Source: Trichlorobacter thiogenes
GTDB taxonomy: Bacteria; Desulfobacterota; Desulfuromonadia; Geobacterales; Pseudopelobacteraceae
Assembly (NCBI RefSeq): GCF_900167465.1
Contig: NZ_FUWR01000008.1
Span: forward strand, 62,001 to 126,000
Reading direction: 5' to 3'
Length of the DNA: 64,000 nucleotides
In this document: positions 45,249 to 53,524 of the stretch, in pieces
Layout of the letters: each line of letters starts with the position of its first letter
Numbering within the stretch: position 1 is the first letter of the stretch
Program-made: the position numbers and the translations under genes
Notes under the pieces: model-generated
The model's database searches: none
Told to the model about the DNA's origin: nothing
What the model saw: the letters and a program-made list of their open reading frames with translations, nothing else

Positions 45249-45660
45249 CTCCCTTGCCCTCCTGTTAATCAAAGCGTTCAGAAAACCTTTCCCCTGCGTC
45301 AGACCCCGCTCATCCCGTACCGTGCAAATCTAATCAGTGCCATTGGCAAAGTCAAACATCTCAAGATTGAGTTTCGTGCAATCAAATTATTTTTTCGCAT
45401 AAATGACTTCACGGCAAAAAAGCAACTCAAATTGTACGATAATTTTTACCAGAATATTACACCCCATTAATGATCCAAGTTGTTGCAAAAACGCCACAAT
45501 TCAATATTCAATATATTTAACTTATTGGATTTTATGCATTTTTTTATTGACTTAGGTCAAAAATAGGATTAATTCCCGCACAAAGAGACATGAAATATCT
45601 TTTTTGACTTTTACCGAGAAGCGTCGCTTCTCTACATCCCACGAAAGGCAGGAGATAACG
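45249..45660. other. AT-rich intergenic region with regulatory signals
   Basis: These 412 bases separate the divergent nitroreductase and ompW genes and hold no gene. They contain the FNR-type box at 45547-45560 and a short hairpin GAGAAGC/GCTTCTC at 45616-45632, in the presumed 5' leader of ompW. The rest is AT-rich with no further pattern recognised. Confidence 0.6.
45547..45560 (+). promoter_or_regulatory. FNR/DNR-type binding site (perfect palindrome)
   Basis: TTGACTTAGGTCAA is an exact inverted repeat TTGAC-N4-GTCAA, the DNR/NNR-like version of the FNR site. It lies 101 bases before the ompW start codon. OmpW is regulated by FNR in enteric bacteria, which fits. Confidence 0.65.
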
Positions 45661-46269
45661 ATGAAAAAATGGTGTGGAATCGCAGCAGCTGCTGCAGTGT
45701 TGGCAGTAGGCGCAGGACAGGTGGCACAGGCAGCCGATGATTACAAATCATTCGGTGTGCGGGTACGGGCTATTTATGTGAAGCCAGATGAATCAACAGG
45801 TGGCACACTAAGCACCCTAAACACCAAAGTAAGTGATGACATTATCCCCGAGCTGGACCTCGAATACTTCTTTACCAAGAACTTCTCCACCGAACTGATC
45901 GCCGGGGTAACACGGAATGACATCAAACTGAACAACGGTTTTGCCGGTTCCACTTGGCTGCTGCCACCTACCCTGACCCTTAAATATCATCCACTGGCTG
46001 GCTCCACTTTCAGCCCTTATATCGGCTTTGGTCTCAACGTGGTATTCCCCTTTAACTCCAAAGTGAATGGTGTGCCAAACTTCCAAATTGACAACAGCGT
46101 CGGCTGGGCTGCCCAAGCCGGTACTGATATCAAAATCACTGATAACCTCTACTTCAACATCGACTACAAATACCTAAACGTCGACACCGAGGCCACTGTC
46201 GGTACAGAAAAGTGCAAATTGGATCTCAATCCCCACCTGATTGGCATTGGGGTTGGCTACCGCTTCTAA
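45661..46269 (+). CDS. ompW: OmpW-family outer membrane protein
   Basis: The 202-residue protein starts after GGAGATAACG. It has a signal peptide (1-24, AQAADD) and an eight-strand beta-barrel pattern: VRVRAIYVKPDE, ELDLEYFFTKNFSTELIAGVTRNDI, LLPPTLTLKYHP, SPYIGFGLNVVFPF and the terminal IGVGYRF with C-terminal Phe. OmpW is a small hydrophobic channel of the outer membrane. A perfect FNR-type site upstream suggests anaerobic or NO-dependent expression. A strong terminator follows. Confidence 0.93.
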   Translation: MKKWCGIAAAAAVLAVGAGQVAQAADDYKSFGVRVRAIYVKPDESTGGTLSTLNTKVSDDIIPELDLEYFFTKNFSTELIAGVTRNDIKLNNGFAGSTWLLPPTLTLKYHPLAGSTFSPYIGFGLNVVFPFNSKVNGVPNFQIDNSVGWAAQAGTDIKITDNLYFNIDYKYLNVDTEATVGTEKCKLDLNPHLIGIGVGYRF

Positions 46270-46287
46270 GTTGCCAACACCCAACAC

Positions 46288-46325
46288 AGAGGCCAAAGGG
46301 CACTTCTCCACCCTTTGGCCTCTTC
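46288..46325 (+). terminator. Rho-independent terminator of ompW
   Basis: A 13-base perfect stem AGAGGCCAAAGGG / CCCTTTGGCCTCT with a 10-base loop, followed by TCCCTGT. It starts 19 bases after the ompW stop. The T tract is weak. Confidence 0.75.
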
Positions 46326-46358
46326 CCTGTAACAGCTGCATAGTATCGAGGTGCCATC

Positions 46359-47393
46359 ATGGGCAATCATAACAATCTGGACGAGGCGATTGAAATCTCC
46401 GCAGGGATCTATTGGGTTGGCGCAGGCACCAAGACATTCCTGAGCAGAAACAGCTTTCTCAGGATTTTTGAGGGCAACAAAACCTCCGGCAGTTTGCTGA
46501 TTGACCCCGGCCCAACCAGTGATTTTGTCAGTTTATCCCGCAAAGTATCCTCTGTACTGCCGGGAGGGTTATTAAATATCAATCTGGCCTTCATTAACCA
46601 TCAGGATCCTGATGTTGTTGGCGTACTACCAAAGATGTACGCCATGAATAGAAGACTAAACGTTATCGCCACCGAAGACACTTGGCGACTGGTCAGCCTT
46701 AACGGCCTCAGCTCTGTCCGCTTCCGCTCCATTGATCAGGTTCAGGATCAGCGCCTGGTACTCCCCACCGGCCACAAACTTCAGTTCATCCCGACCCCCT
46801 ACTGTCACTTCAGGGGTGCCAGCATGATTTATGATCTTGAATCCCGCATACTGTTCACAGGAGATTTTTTAGGTGGTGTTGAGGCTTCAGGCCTGATTGC
46901 AACAGAAGAAAACTGGGCCGGAGTTAAGGCGTTCCATCAGATCTATATGCCTTCAAATGAGGCGATGAAGCTGGCCGTTAAAAAGATCAGGGCGCTTGAG
47001 CCAACACCATTGGCGCTGGCACCCCAGCATGGCGGGCTTATCAAAGGTGACCTGATTGAGCTCTTTCTGGAAAGGATAAGTGAATTACCGGTGGGATTGG
47101 ACATTGTGACCACCGTCAACGATCGGCTGCCAGCCATGATTGCCGGGCTAAATGAAGTTCTTGATGCAGTCAAGGAGACCATGGGAGAATACAAAGTCGA
47201 AAGGATTTTGAAGCTTTTCAAGCCGGAAGGTGAGTATCCATCTCTGATCACCCTGGGGCGCGATGGCTTGGTCAAAGATATCAAAGGCGACCCGTTTGAG
47301 GCGATCAATGCCCTGCTGAATGCCTTTATGGACTCTGCCACAGAACAGCAACAGAAGCTGTTACGACCGATGTTCAATCTGATGATGCTATAA
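46359..47393 (+). CDS. MBL-fold diiron protein (ODP / flavodiiron-like, no flavodoxin domain)
   Basis: The 344-residue protein has an N-terminal metallo-beta-lactamase domain of the flavodiiron type. Ligand candidates are His81, Asp83 and Asp85 in HQDPDVVG, His150, Asp169 (FTGDF) and His224 (APQHGG). The second His of the usual HxExDH motif is Val86. There is no flavodoxin or rubredoxin domain. The C-terminal about 110 residues are helical and unassigned. This resembles ODP proteins, which bind oxygen or sense iron and oxygen rather than reduce O2. The ompW gene with its FNR-type site lies just upstream, separated by a terminator. Role as sensor is inferred. Confidence 0.8.
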   Translation: MGNHNNLDEAIEISAGIYWVGAGTKTFLSRNSFLRIFEGNKTSGSLLIDPGPTSDFVSLSRKVSSVLPGGLLNINLAFINHQDPDVVGVLPKMYAMNRRLNVIATEDTWRLVSLNGLSSVRFRSIDQVQDQRLVLPTGHKLQFIPTPYCHFRGASMIYDLESRILFTGDFLGGVEASGLIATEENWAGVKAFHQIYMPSNEAMKLAVKKIRALEPTPLALAPQHGGLIKGDLIELFLERISELPVGLDIVTTVNDRLPAMIAGLNEVLDAVKETMGEYKVERILKLFKPEGEYPSLITLGRDGLVKDIKGDPFEAINALLNAFMDSATEQQQKLLRPMFNLMML

Positions 47394-47883
47394 AGGCAAG
47401 TCTCCTGATAGCCGTTTCCGGCCGCATGTTGGCCAGAAAACATTCCTCCAGCTGATCTGCTTTTTCAGCATGGCCGGTTGCCCGCAAAAGCTCGATCACA
47501 CATTCAGCCGTACACAAGCCGGACTCCTTTTGATTTTTCCTTAAATTGTAGCGTGACTTCACGACTGGCTTCAAACTTACGCGACGTACCTGCTGCAGAT
47601 AGGGACTACGCTGGTGTATTTTGCGGGCCTCATGCCAGGTGCTGTCAATAACGACAAACTGCCTGATACCAGACAGATCCACCTCATCTTCATCAGCAGC
47701 ACCAGGATAAACCAAGGCCACGCCACCTGATGCGATCTCCTCCAAAAGTTTCGCAGGTGGATTCAAGCGATCCCAACGAATCTGTTCAGCAGCTTCCCCC
47801 AACACCTCCAACACCAAACGCCCGGTATTTGACTTTTTAGGAATCTCTTTAAAGTGGGTCAACAGGGTGATTTTCAACGGCAT
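47374..47883 (-). CDS. DTW-domain protein (TapT/YfiP-like tRNA acp3U transferase)
   Basis: The 169-residue protein has the DTW-like motif DSTWHEARKIHQRSPYL (DST in place of DGT) and the companion SRYNLRKNQKESGLCTAECVIELL. Family members transfer the 3-amino-3-carboxypropyl group of SAM to uridine in tRNA or rRNA. The N-terminal cysteine cluster of longer TapT proteins is missing. It overlaps the diiron protein gene by 20 bases at the 3' ends. Confidence 0.82.
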   Translation of the reverse strand: MPLKITLLTHFKEIPKKSNTGRLVLEVLGEAAEQIRWDRLNPPAKLLEEIASGGVALVYPGAADEDEVDLSGIRQFVVIDSTWHEARKIHQRSPYLQQVRRVSLKPVVKSRYNLRKNQKESGLCTAECVIELLRATGHAEKADQLEECFLANMRPETAIRRLAFIASSD

Positions 47884-47963
47884 CCGCTCATGCTTCCTTT
47901 TGTTCGATTTTTCAGTATACTAACACGCGCCTCATCAGAACTTATACCAAGAAGGTATCATGC

Positions 47964-48650
47964 ATGGCCAGATGCTCAAACTGTAATGCTCCCCTTGCAC
48001 CAGGATCGCTGCTTTGCGGCTACTGCGGAAACCGCACCGACATCGATCTGAAAGGGATTCACTACTACACCACCCATGAAAATGACACCCCACGGGTCTG
48101 TCCTCGCTGTAACATCAAGCTAAAAACCCTGGACCTGAAACTGAATGGTCGTTTTCTGATTGATCGTTGTGAACAATGCATGGGTATTTTCTTTGATCCC
48201 GGTGAGCTTGAGGCACTACTAGAGGCTACTGTTGCAAATGTTTCAGGTATCGATCGTGCCGGACTTGAAGCAATTAACGAAAAACGAGATCCAAATCAGC
48301 ACCCGATCTCCTATATCAAATGCCCGGTCTGTGAGCAGCTGATGCACCGTGTCAACTTTGGTACGAAAAGCGGTGTGATTGTTGATCGTTGCAAAGAACA
48401 CGGCGTCTGGCTGGATGGGGGCGAACTGCGTCAGCTGTTTGAATGGATGAAGCTGGGCGGACAACTGCTCGACCAGGAACGCCAGGAACAGCAACGCAAA
48501 GAGGCAGAGCAGCGTGAAAAAGAGCAACGCCTGAAACTGAAAGGATATGACGACGAGCCTTCAGCCTTCGGCAGCTTCAGCGATCCACTACGCAGGTCTG
48601 ATCCAGATCTCTTCACGATTATTCTCAAGGCGATCAGATTCCTGCTGTAA
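47964..48650 (+). CDS. Zinc-ribbon (zf-TFIIB) protein
   Basis: The 228-residue protein contains three zinc ribbons: CSNC...CGYC (4-22), CPRC...CEQC (about 46-73) and CPVC...CKEH (about 115-140). The second and third are of zf-TFIIB type, ending in the hallmark GIFFDPGEL and GVWLDGGEL. A charged coiled coil (about 170-195, rich in QERQEQQRKEAEQ) follows. Proteins of this kind are widespread and uncharacterised; nucleic-acid or protein binding is likely. Confidence 0.88.
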   Translation: MARCSNCNAPLAPGSLLCGYCGNRTDIDLKGIHYYTTHENDTPRVCPRCNIKLKTLDLKLNGRFLIDRCEQCMGIFFDPGELEALLEATVANVSGIDRAGLEAINEKRDPNQHPISYIKCPVCEQLMHRVNFGTKSGVIVDRCKEHGVWLDGGELRQLFEWMKLGGQLLDQERQEQQRKEAEQREKEQRLKLKGYDDEPSAFGSFSDPLRRSDPDLFTIILKAIRFLL

Positions 48651-48716
48651 TATTCAAAAAACACTATACAAAGTAGCGTAAATTTTATTTTGCTTTTACA
48701 AATGTATAGATTGACT

Positions 48717-48746
48717 TTAACAGAAGAAGACTGCTAGTGTGATAAT
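48717..48746 (+). promoter_or_regulatory. Possible promoter of the cold-shock gene
   Basis: TTAACA and GATAAT are separated by 18 bases, 58 bases before the cold-shock ATG. A TTTTGGC/GCCAAAA hairpin (48751-48769) follows in the presumed leader, as expected for a structured csp 5' UTR. The start point is not known. Confidence 0.4.
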
Positions 48747-48803
48747 TACATTTTGGCGTTATGCCAAAAACAACAACAGAGAAACATCAGGAGAAGGTAC
48801 AAA

Positions 48804-49004
48804 ATGGTAAACGGAACAGTAAAATGGTTCAATGACAGCAAGGGTTTTGGTTTTCTTGAGCAGGAGAACGGCGAAGACGTATTCTGCCATTTTTCCGCAA
48901 TCACAGGTGAAGGATTCAAATCCCTTGCTGAAGGCGATAGAGTGACTTTTGAAGTAACCAAAGGCCCTAAAGGCCTTCAGGCTTCAAACGTAACCAGAGT
49001 TTAA
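48804..49004 (+). CDS. Cold-shock domain protein
   Basis: The 66-residue protein is a single cold-shock domain ([18 protein letters not shown]), with RNP1 KGFGFL and RNP2 VFCHFSAI, where Cys replaces the common Val. It binds single-stranded RNA and DNA and acts as an RNA chaperone. CAGGAGAAGG precedes the ATG and a strong terminator follows. Confidence 0.95.
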   Translation: MVNGTVKWFNDSKGFGFLEQENGEDVFCHFSAITGEGFKSLAEGDRVTFEVTKGPKGLQASNVTRV

Positions 49005-49025
49005 TCTGGTAACAAAGCAGTAATT

Positions 49026-49058
49026 AAAAGCCCCGAGGAACTTCCTCGGGGCTTTTTT
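49026..49058 (+). terminator. Rho-independent terminator of the cold-shock gene
   Basis: The stem AAAAGCCCCGAGGA / TCCTCGGGGCTTTT with a three-base loop is followed by TTTTG. It is close to perfect and bidirectional, so it may also serve the ABC-F gene that converges from the other side. Confidence 0.92.
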
Positions 49059-49078
49059 GTTGTATCTACAGCAGTCGC

Positions 49079-50716
49079 CTACAACGTCAGATCAGCATGC
49101 CCCTGACAGAGCTGATCCCTGGTTCTGGCCACCTCTTCATTTTCCAGATACTCCTCAAAGGTCATCATCCGGTCAATAACACCACCAGAGGTAAACTCCA
49201 CGATCCGGTTAGCCACCGTACTGACAAACTCATGGTCATGGGAGGCAAACAGTACCACCTCGCTGAATGAGATCAGGCCGTTGTTCAGGGCTGTAATCGA
49301 TTCAAGATCCAGGTGGTTGGTCGGCTCATCCAGAATCAGCGCATTGGCTCCGGTTAACATCATGCGGGAAAGCATACAGCGTACCCGCTCACCACCGGAA
49401 AGCACATTGGTCTTCTTAGTGGCCTCATCACCGGAAAACAGCATCCGCCCAAGAAATCCACGGGCAAAGGTCTCACCTTCATTAGGCGGCGAGTACTGAC
49501 CAAGCCACTCAATCAGGTTCAGGTCATTATCAAAGTAGGCCCCGTTTTCCTTGGGGAAGTAGGCACTGGTAATGGTCACGCCCCAACGGAACGTTCCTGC
49601 ATCCGGCTCCAACTCACCGGCCAGGATCTGGAACAGGGTGGTCTTGGCCAGACTGTTACCACCCACAAAGGCGATCTTGTCCCCCTTGCGCACAGTCAGG
49701 GTCAGATCCTTGAAGACCTGAATACCGTCGACGGCCTTGGATAGATCGGTGATCTCCAAAATGATATCGCCACAGGGCCGCTCCGGCTTAAACACCACAT
49801 GGGGATACTTACGGGATGAAACCGGCATCTCCTCAATGGTCAGCTTTTCCAGCAGTTTTTTACGGGATGTGGCCTGCTTGGCCTTGGAGGCGTTGGAAGA
49901 GAAACGCTGGATAAACTCCTTCAATTCATTGGCGCGATCAGTCACCTTACGGTTTTCATCCTGCTTCTGCTTCAGGTTCAGCTGACTGGCCTGGTACCAG
50001 AAGTCATAGTTACCCACATAGACCTGAATCCGGCCAAAATCAATATCAGCCATATGGGTACAAACCTGGTTCAGGAAGTGACGATCGTGGGAGACCACAA
50101 TTACGGTGTTATTGAAACGCGCTAGGAACTCCTCAAGCCAGTTGATTGACTTCAGATCCAGGTGGTTGGTCGGTTCGTCCAACAGCAGGATATCAGGGTT
50201 ACCGAACAGGGCCTGGGCCAGCAGCACCCGCACCTTGTCCCCCCCTTCCAGTTCCTTCATCTGCTTGTGCCGCAACTCCTCCGGGATGCCCAGACCGTTC
50301 AGCAGCACGGCTGCCTCAGACTCGGCTTCATAGCCGTTCAGCTCGGCAAACTCACCTTCCAACTCGGCGGATTTGATGCCATCCTCTTCAGTAAAATCGG
50401 TCTTGGCATACATCGCCTCCCGGGCAATCATCACCTCATACAGCCTGGCATGACCCATGATCACGGTGTTAAAGACGGTATGCTCATCAAAGGCAAACTG
50501 ATCCTGTTTCAGAAAGGCGATCCGCTCCCGTGGACCAACAGAAACAGTGCCGGCGTCTGCCTCGGACATGCCTGCCAGAATTTTAAGAAAGGTTGATTTA
50601 CCTGCGCCGTTTGCACCGATCAGACCATAGCAGTTGCCCGGCACAAACTTGATATTGACATCCTTAAAGATCACCCGCTTGCCATAGGCAAGACTAATAT
50701 TATTTGCACTGATCAT
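49079..50716 (-). CDS. ABC-F family ATPase (YbiT-like)
   Basis: The 545-residue protein (ATG 50716; GTG 50728 possible) has two ABC domains and no membrane region, as in ribosome-associated ABC-F factors. Domain 1 has Walker A GANGAGKST and LLLDEPTNHLD. Its signature reads LEGGDKVR, with Glu for Ser and Asp for Gln. Domain 2 has a Walker A-like GGNSLAKTT, with Ala replacing the last Gly, a normal LSGGERVR and ILDEPTNHLD. The linker between domains is helical and basic (KLLEKLTIEEMPVSSRKYPHV). ABC-F proteins bind the ribosomal E site; YbiT-type members act in translation quality control. Drug resistance is not indicated. Confidence 0.9.
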   Translation of the reverse strand: MISANNISLAYGKRVIFKDVNIKFVPGNCYGLIGANGAGKSTFLKILAGMSEADAGTVSVGPRERIAFLKQDQFAFDEHTVFNTVIMGHARLYEVMIAREAMYAKTDFTEEDGIKSAELEGEFAELNGYEAESEAAVLLNGLGIPEELRHKQMKELEGGDKVRVLLAQALFGNPDILLLDEPTNHLDLKSINWLEEFLARFNNTVIVVSHDRHFLNQVCTHMADIDFGRIQVYVGNYDFWYQASQLNLKQKQDENRKVTDRANELKEFIQRFSSNASKAKQATSRKKLLEKLTIEEMPVSSRKYPHVVFKPERPCGDIILEITDLSKAVDGIQVFKDLTLTVRKGDKIAFVGGNSLAKTTLFQILAGELEPDAGTFRWGVTITSAYFPKENGAYFDNDLNLIEWLGQYSPPNEGETFARGFLGRMLFSGDEATKKTNVLSGGERVRCMLSRMMLTGANALILDEPTNHLDLESITALNNGLISFSEVVLFASHDHEFVSTVANRIVEFTSGGVIDRMMTFEEYLENEEVARTRDQLCQGHADLTL

Positions 50717-50735
50717 CTCAATTCTCACTTTCTCT

Positions 50736-50774
50736 ACGTAAAAACAGAAACCACAGGGGGTCTCCCCTGTGGTT
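50736..50774 (-). terminator. Rho-independent terminator (reverse strand) after the TetR gene
   Basis: The stem AACCACAGGGG / CCCCTGTGGTT with a four-base loop is followed on the reverse strand by TTCTGTTTTT. It lies between the TetR stop and the ABC-F start, separating their transcripts. Confidence 0.85.
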
Positions 50775-50845
50775 CAGGTGTTGGATATCTATAGCATGAT
50801 AGCGTTTATGTGGCAATTCTAAACCTTGAAACGCTTCTGTTAACG

Positions 50846-51436
50846 TTATTTCACGATCCCTTTGGTAAAAATCAGAAGGTACTGCTGCACCAACTGTTCA
50901 TCCTGCTCAGGAGAATGGCTGATCAGGCTTTCAGTTGCCAGCAGGCTCAAGAAAAAGTAGTTAACCATTCCAGCCAGGGCTAAAGAGGCATTAACGGCAT
51001 GGATCTCGGTGCGGAACACTCCCAACTGCACGCCGCCCTCAATCACTTCGGTCAGCACCTTGATCACCTTGCTGATGGCCGGTGCAACAATAGAAGAAAA
51101 AAAGACCGTGGGGTTGGTCAACTCGCTGGTATAAAACCGTAACAGGTATGGATTATTTCGATGACGCTGGATCGTCCAGCGCAGGTAGGTTTCAAGCAAC
51201 TGTAGCGGGTCTACCCCTTCCTGCTGCAACGCATCAATCTGCTCAAAACAGGCAAACTGTTCCTGGAGAACCGCAGCGTACAGCCCTTCCTTGCCACCAA
51301 AACAGTAGGATACCATAGAGATACTGGTCCCCGCTGTCAGCGACAGCTCCCTGATGCTTACACCATGCAGGCCGCGTTCCGCAAATAAACGGGTCCCGAC
51401 CTCCACTAACCTGCTGCGACAATCCACCTTGGACAT
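50846..51436 (-). CDS. TetR-family transcriptional regulator
   Basis: The 196-residue regulator is read from ATG 51436, which has GGGAG upstream. The N-terminal helix-turn-helix (LVEVGTRLFAERGLHGVSIRELSLTAGTSISMVSYCFGGKEGLYAAVL) is typical; the C-terminal ligand domain is of the TetR_C type. It is divergent from the acetyl-CoA hydrolase/CoA-transferase gene and probably represses it, with palindromic candidate operators in between. The ligand may be an acyl-CoA, but that is inference. Confidence 0.92.
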   Translation of the reverse strand: MSKVDCRSRLVEVGTRLFAERGLHGVSIRELSLTAGTSISMVSYCFGGKEGLYAAVLQEQFACFEQIDALQQEGVDPLQLLETYLRWTIQRHRNNPYLLRFYTSELTNPTVFFSSIVAPAISKVIKVLTEVIEGGVQLGVFRTEIHAVNASLALAGMVNYFFLSLLATESLISHSPEQDEQLVQQYLLIFTKGIVK

Positions 51437-51541
51437 TTCGCTCCCTCTGATTTGAGATACCGCGGGAAAGAGTAGCAAACTCATGAGCAAAATCCAATTT
51501 ATTGCTACCACCCTCAATTAATTCTTGCACCGGACAACATC

Positions 51542-51580
51542 GTATCGCTATGATACAAATCGAACGAACGTTCGATACAA
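51542..51580. promoter_or_regulatory. Candidate TetR operators
   Basis: Two palindromes lie side by side between the divergent tetR and CoA-transferase genes: GTATC-N5-GATAC (51542-51556) and CGAACGTTCG (51565-51574), the latter flanked by ATCGAA and ATACAA. Their arrangement suits a TetR dimer pair. Confidence 0.5.
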
Positions 51581-51670
51581 CCAGTAGCACCGTTCGCTCA
51601 CCCTTGTCCAGACAAGGGTACCACAACGGAACGAGCCAGGAGCTCGCACGCCAGAGGAGGACGTACACAG

Positions 51671-53233
51671 ATGTTGGAATTACGGAACAGGATCAGAAAA
51701 AAGAGTCTCCACGTACGAATTAAACATGTTGAAGATGTTATTCCACTCTTTAAAAACGGCATGAATATCGGCTGGTCCGGCTTTACTCCGGCTGGATATC
51801 CCAAGATGGTACCGATTGCCCTGGCAGACCATGTTGAAAAAAACAACCTGCAGGGAAAGTTGAAGTTTAACCTGTTTATCGGCGCCTCGGTCGGGGTTGA
51901 AACCGAAGACCGCTGGGCCTCCCTTGATATGATTGACCGCCGCTGGCCGTATCAGACCGGCAAGAACATCCAGGCCGGTATCAACGAGGGTCGTATCCGC
52001 ATGGGTGACCGCCACCTCTCCATGTTTGCCCAGGATCTGGGCTATGGCTTCTACACCAAGGACAACGGCGGACGGCTGGATATCGCCATTATTGAATGCT
52101 CTGCCATTACCGAAAACGGTGGACTGGTGCTGACCGCATCCTGTGGAGCCGTGCCGGAGATCGTCCAGATCGCTGACAAAATCATTATTGAGATCAACAC
52201 CTCAATCCCCAGCTTTGAAGGGCTGCACGATATTATTGAACCGATCAATCCGCCCAACCGGCTGCCCTACCTGATCAGCCGGGTTGATGACCGGGCCGGT
52301 TCACCCTATGTTCGGATCGACACGGACAAGATCGTGGCCATCATTGAATCAAACCGCCCTGACAACGGTCGTTCCTTCAGTGAGCAGGATGACACCTCGG
52401 AAGCGATAGCCAACAATATCATCGACTTCTTCAGCACAGAGGTAAAGCTGGGCCGCCTGCCCAAAAGCCTGCTGCCACTACAGTCAGGGGTCGGCTCCAT
52501 TGCCAACGCTGTAATCGGTGGCCTGGCTAAAGGACCGTTCTCCGGCCTGAAGGTCTGGACCGAGGTACTGCAGGACACCATGCTGGACTTCTTTGACTCC
52601 GGCAAGCTGGACTTCGCCTCCACCGTCTCACTTTCCTTCTCGGTGGATGGTTTCAAACGTTTCTATGACAACTGGGACAAATACGCCAACAAGGTCATGA
52701 TGCGTCCGCTCTCCATTGCCAATCACCCTGAGCCGATCCGGCGCCTGGGCTGCATTGCCATGAACACACCGGTTGAGTTCGATATCTATGCCCATGCCAA
52801 CTCCACCCTGGTGGGCGGCACCCGGATGATTAACGGTATTGGTGGTTCCGGCGACTTCCTGCGCAACGCCTACCTCTCCATCATGCATACGCCATCGGCA
52901 CGTCCCACCAAGACCGACCCAACCGGTATCACCTGCGTGGTGCCCCATGTACCCCACGTTGACCATACCGAGCATGATCTGGATGTACTGGTAACCGAAC
53001 AGGGGCTGGCTGATCTGCGCGGTCTGGCGCCCAAGGACCGGGCCCAGGAAATCATCACAAAATGTGCTCACCCTGATTACAAACCGCTGCTGCAGGAATA
53101 TCTGGACATGGCCACCAAAGACTGCCTGGCTCGCAAGGCAGGACACGAACCACAATTGCTGGACCGGGTCTTCAAGATGCAGGTTAATCTGGCCAAAAAC
53201 GGCACCATGAAGATTGACAACTGGGAGATATAA
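51671..53233 (+). CDS. Acetyl-CoA hydrolase / succinyl-CoA:acetate CoA-transferase
   Basis: The 520-residue enzyme starts after AGAGGAGGACG. It belongs to the AarC/Cat1/Ach1 CoA-transferase family: [11 protein letters not shown] near the start, [13 protein letters not shown], the [17 protein letters not shown] strand, [13 protein letters not shown] (oxyanion glycine loop), [17 protein letters not shown] carrying the likely catalytic Glu, and the C-terminal [18 protein letters not shown]. In Geobacter such enzymes activate acetate with succinyl-CoA and so couple acetate uptake to the TCA cycle. Pure hydrolase activity cannot be excluded. The divergent TetR gene likely controls it. Confidence 0.93.
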   Translation: MLELRNRIRKKSLHVRIKHVEDVIPLFKNGMNIGWSGFTPAGYPKMVPIALADHVEKNNLQGKLKFNLFIGASVGVETEDRWASLDMIDRRWPYQTGKNIQAGINEGRIRMGDRHLSMFAQDLGYGFYTKDNGGRLDIAIIECSAITENGGLVLTASCGAVPEIVQIADKIIIEINTSIPSFEGLHDIIEPINPPNRLPYLISRVDDRAGSPYVRIDTDKIVAIIESNRPDNGRSFSEQDDTSEAIANNIIDFFSTEVKLGRLPKSLLPLQSGVGSIANAVIGGLAKGPFSGLKVWTEVLQDTMLDFFDSGKLDFASTVSLSFSVDGFKRFYDNWDKYANKVMMRPLSIANHPEPIRRLGCIAMNTPVEFDIYAHANSTLVGGTRMINGIGGSGDFLRNAYLSIMHTPSARPTKTDPTGITCVVPHVPHVDHTEHDLDVLVTEQGLADLRGLAPKDRAQEIITKCAHPDYKPLLQEYLDMATKDCLARKAGHEPQLLDRVFKMQVNLAKNGTMKIDNWEI

Positions 53234-53241
53234 AACAAGAA

Positions 53242-53273
53242 ACCGGCCCCGCTTCAAACGGGGCCGGTCTATT
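53242..53273 (+). terminator. GC-rich hairpin after the CoA-transferase gene
   Basis: The stem ACCGGCCCCG / CGGGGCCGGT with a CTTCAAA loop lies nine bases after the stop and is followed by CTATTT. The T run is short, so termination may be partial; the next small gene's Shine-Dalgarno begins at once. Confidence 0.6.
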
Positions 53274-53284
53274 TGGAGGGACTC

Positions 53285-53500
53285 ATGAGAAATACTGATA
53301 CCAGCTACTATCTGACTACCGCACTACAAGCTCTGCAAGCAGCCTATCGTGCCAACCATGACCTGTCGGTGGCAACACACCTGTCCCAGGCAATGGATGC
53401 CCTGCACCGGATGTCCCATCAATCCTCTAAAAATGGGCGGATCAATCAGCAGGCAGCCAATGATCCATACGAAATGGATGAGTTCAATTCAGCAGTCTAA
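53285..53500 (+). CDS. Small protein of unknown function (71 aa)
   Basis: The ATG at 53285 has GGAGGGACTC upstream, which is the main evidence that it is real. The protein is polar and helical (SYYLTTALQALQAAYRANHDLSVATHLSQAMDALHRMSHQ), then acidic at the end. No motif was recognised. It follows the CoA-transferase across a hairpin that may only partly stop transcription, so it could be a low-level operon member. It is convergent with gltD. Confidence 0.65.
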   Translation: MRNTDTSYYLTTALQALQAAYRANHDLSVATHLSQAMDALHRMSHQSSKNGRINQQAANDPYEMDEFNSAV

Positions 53501-53524
53501 AACCTCATCACAGAGACGGCCAAC

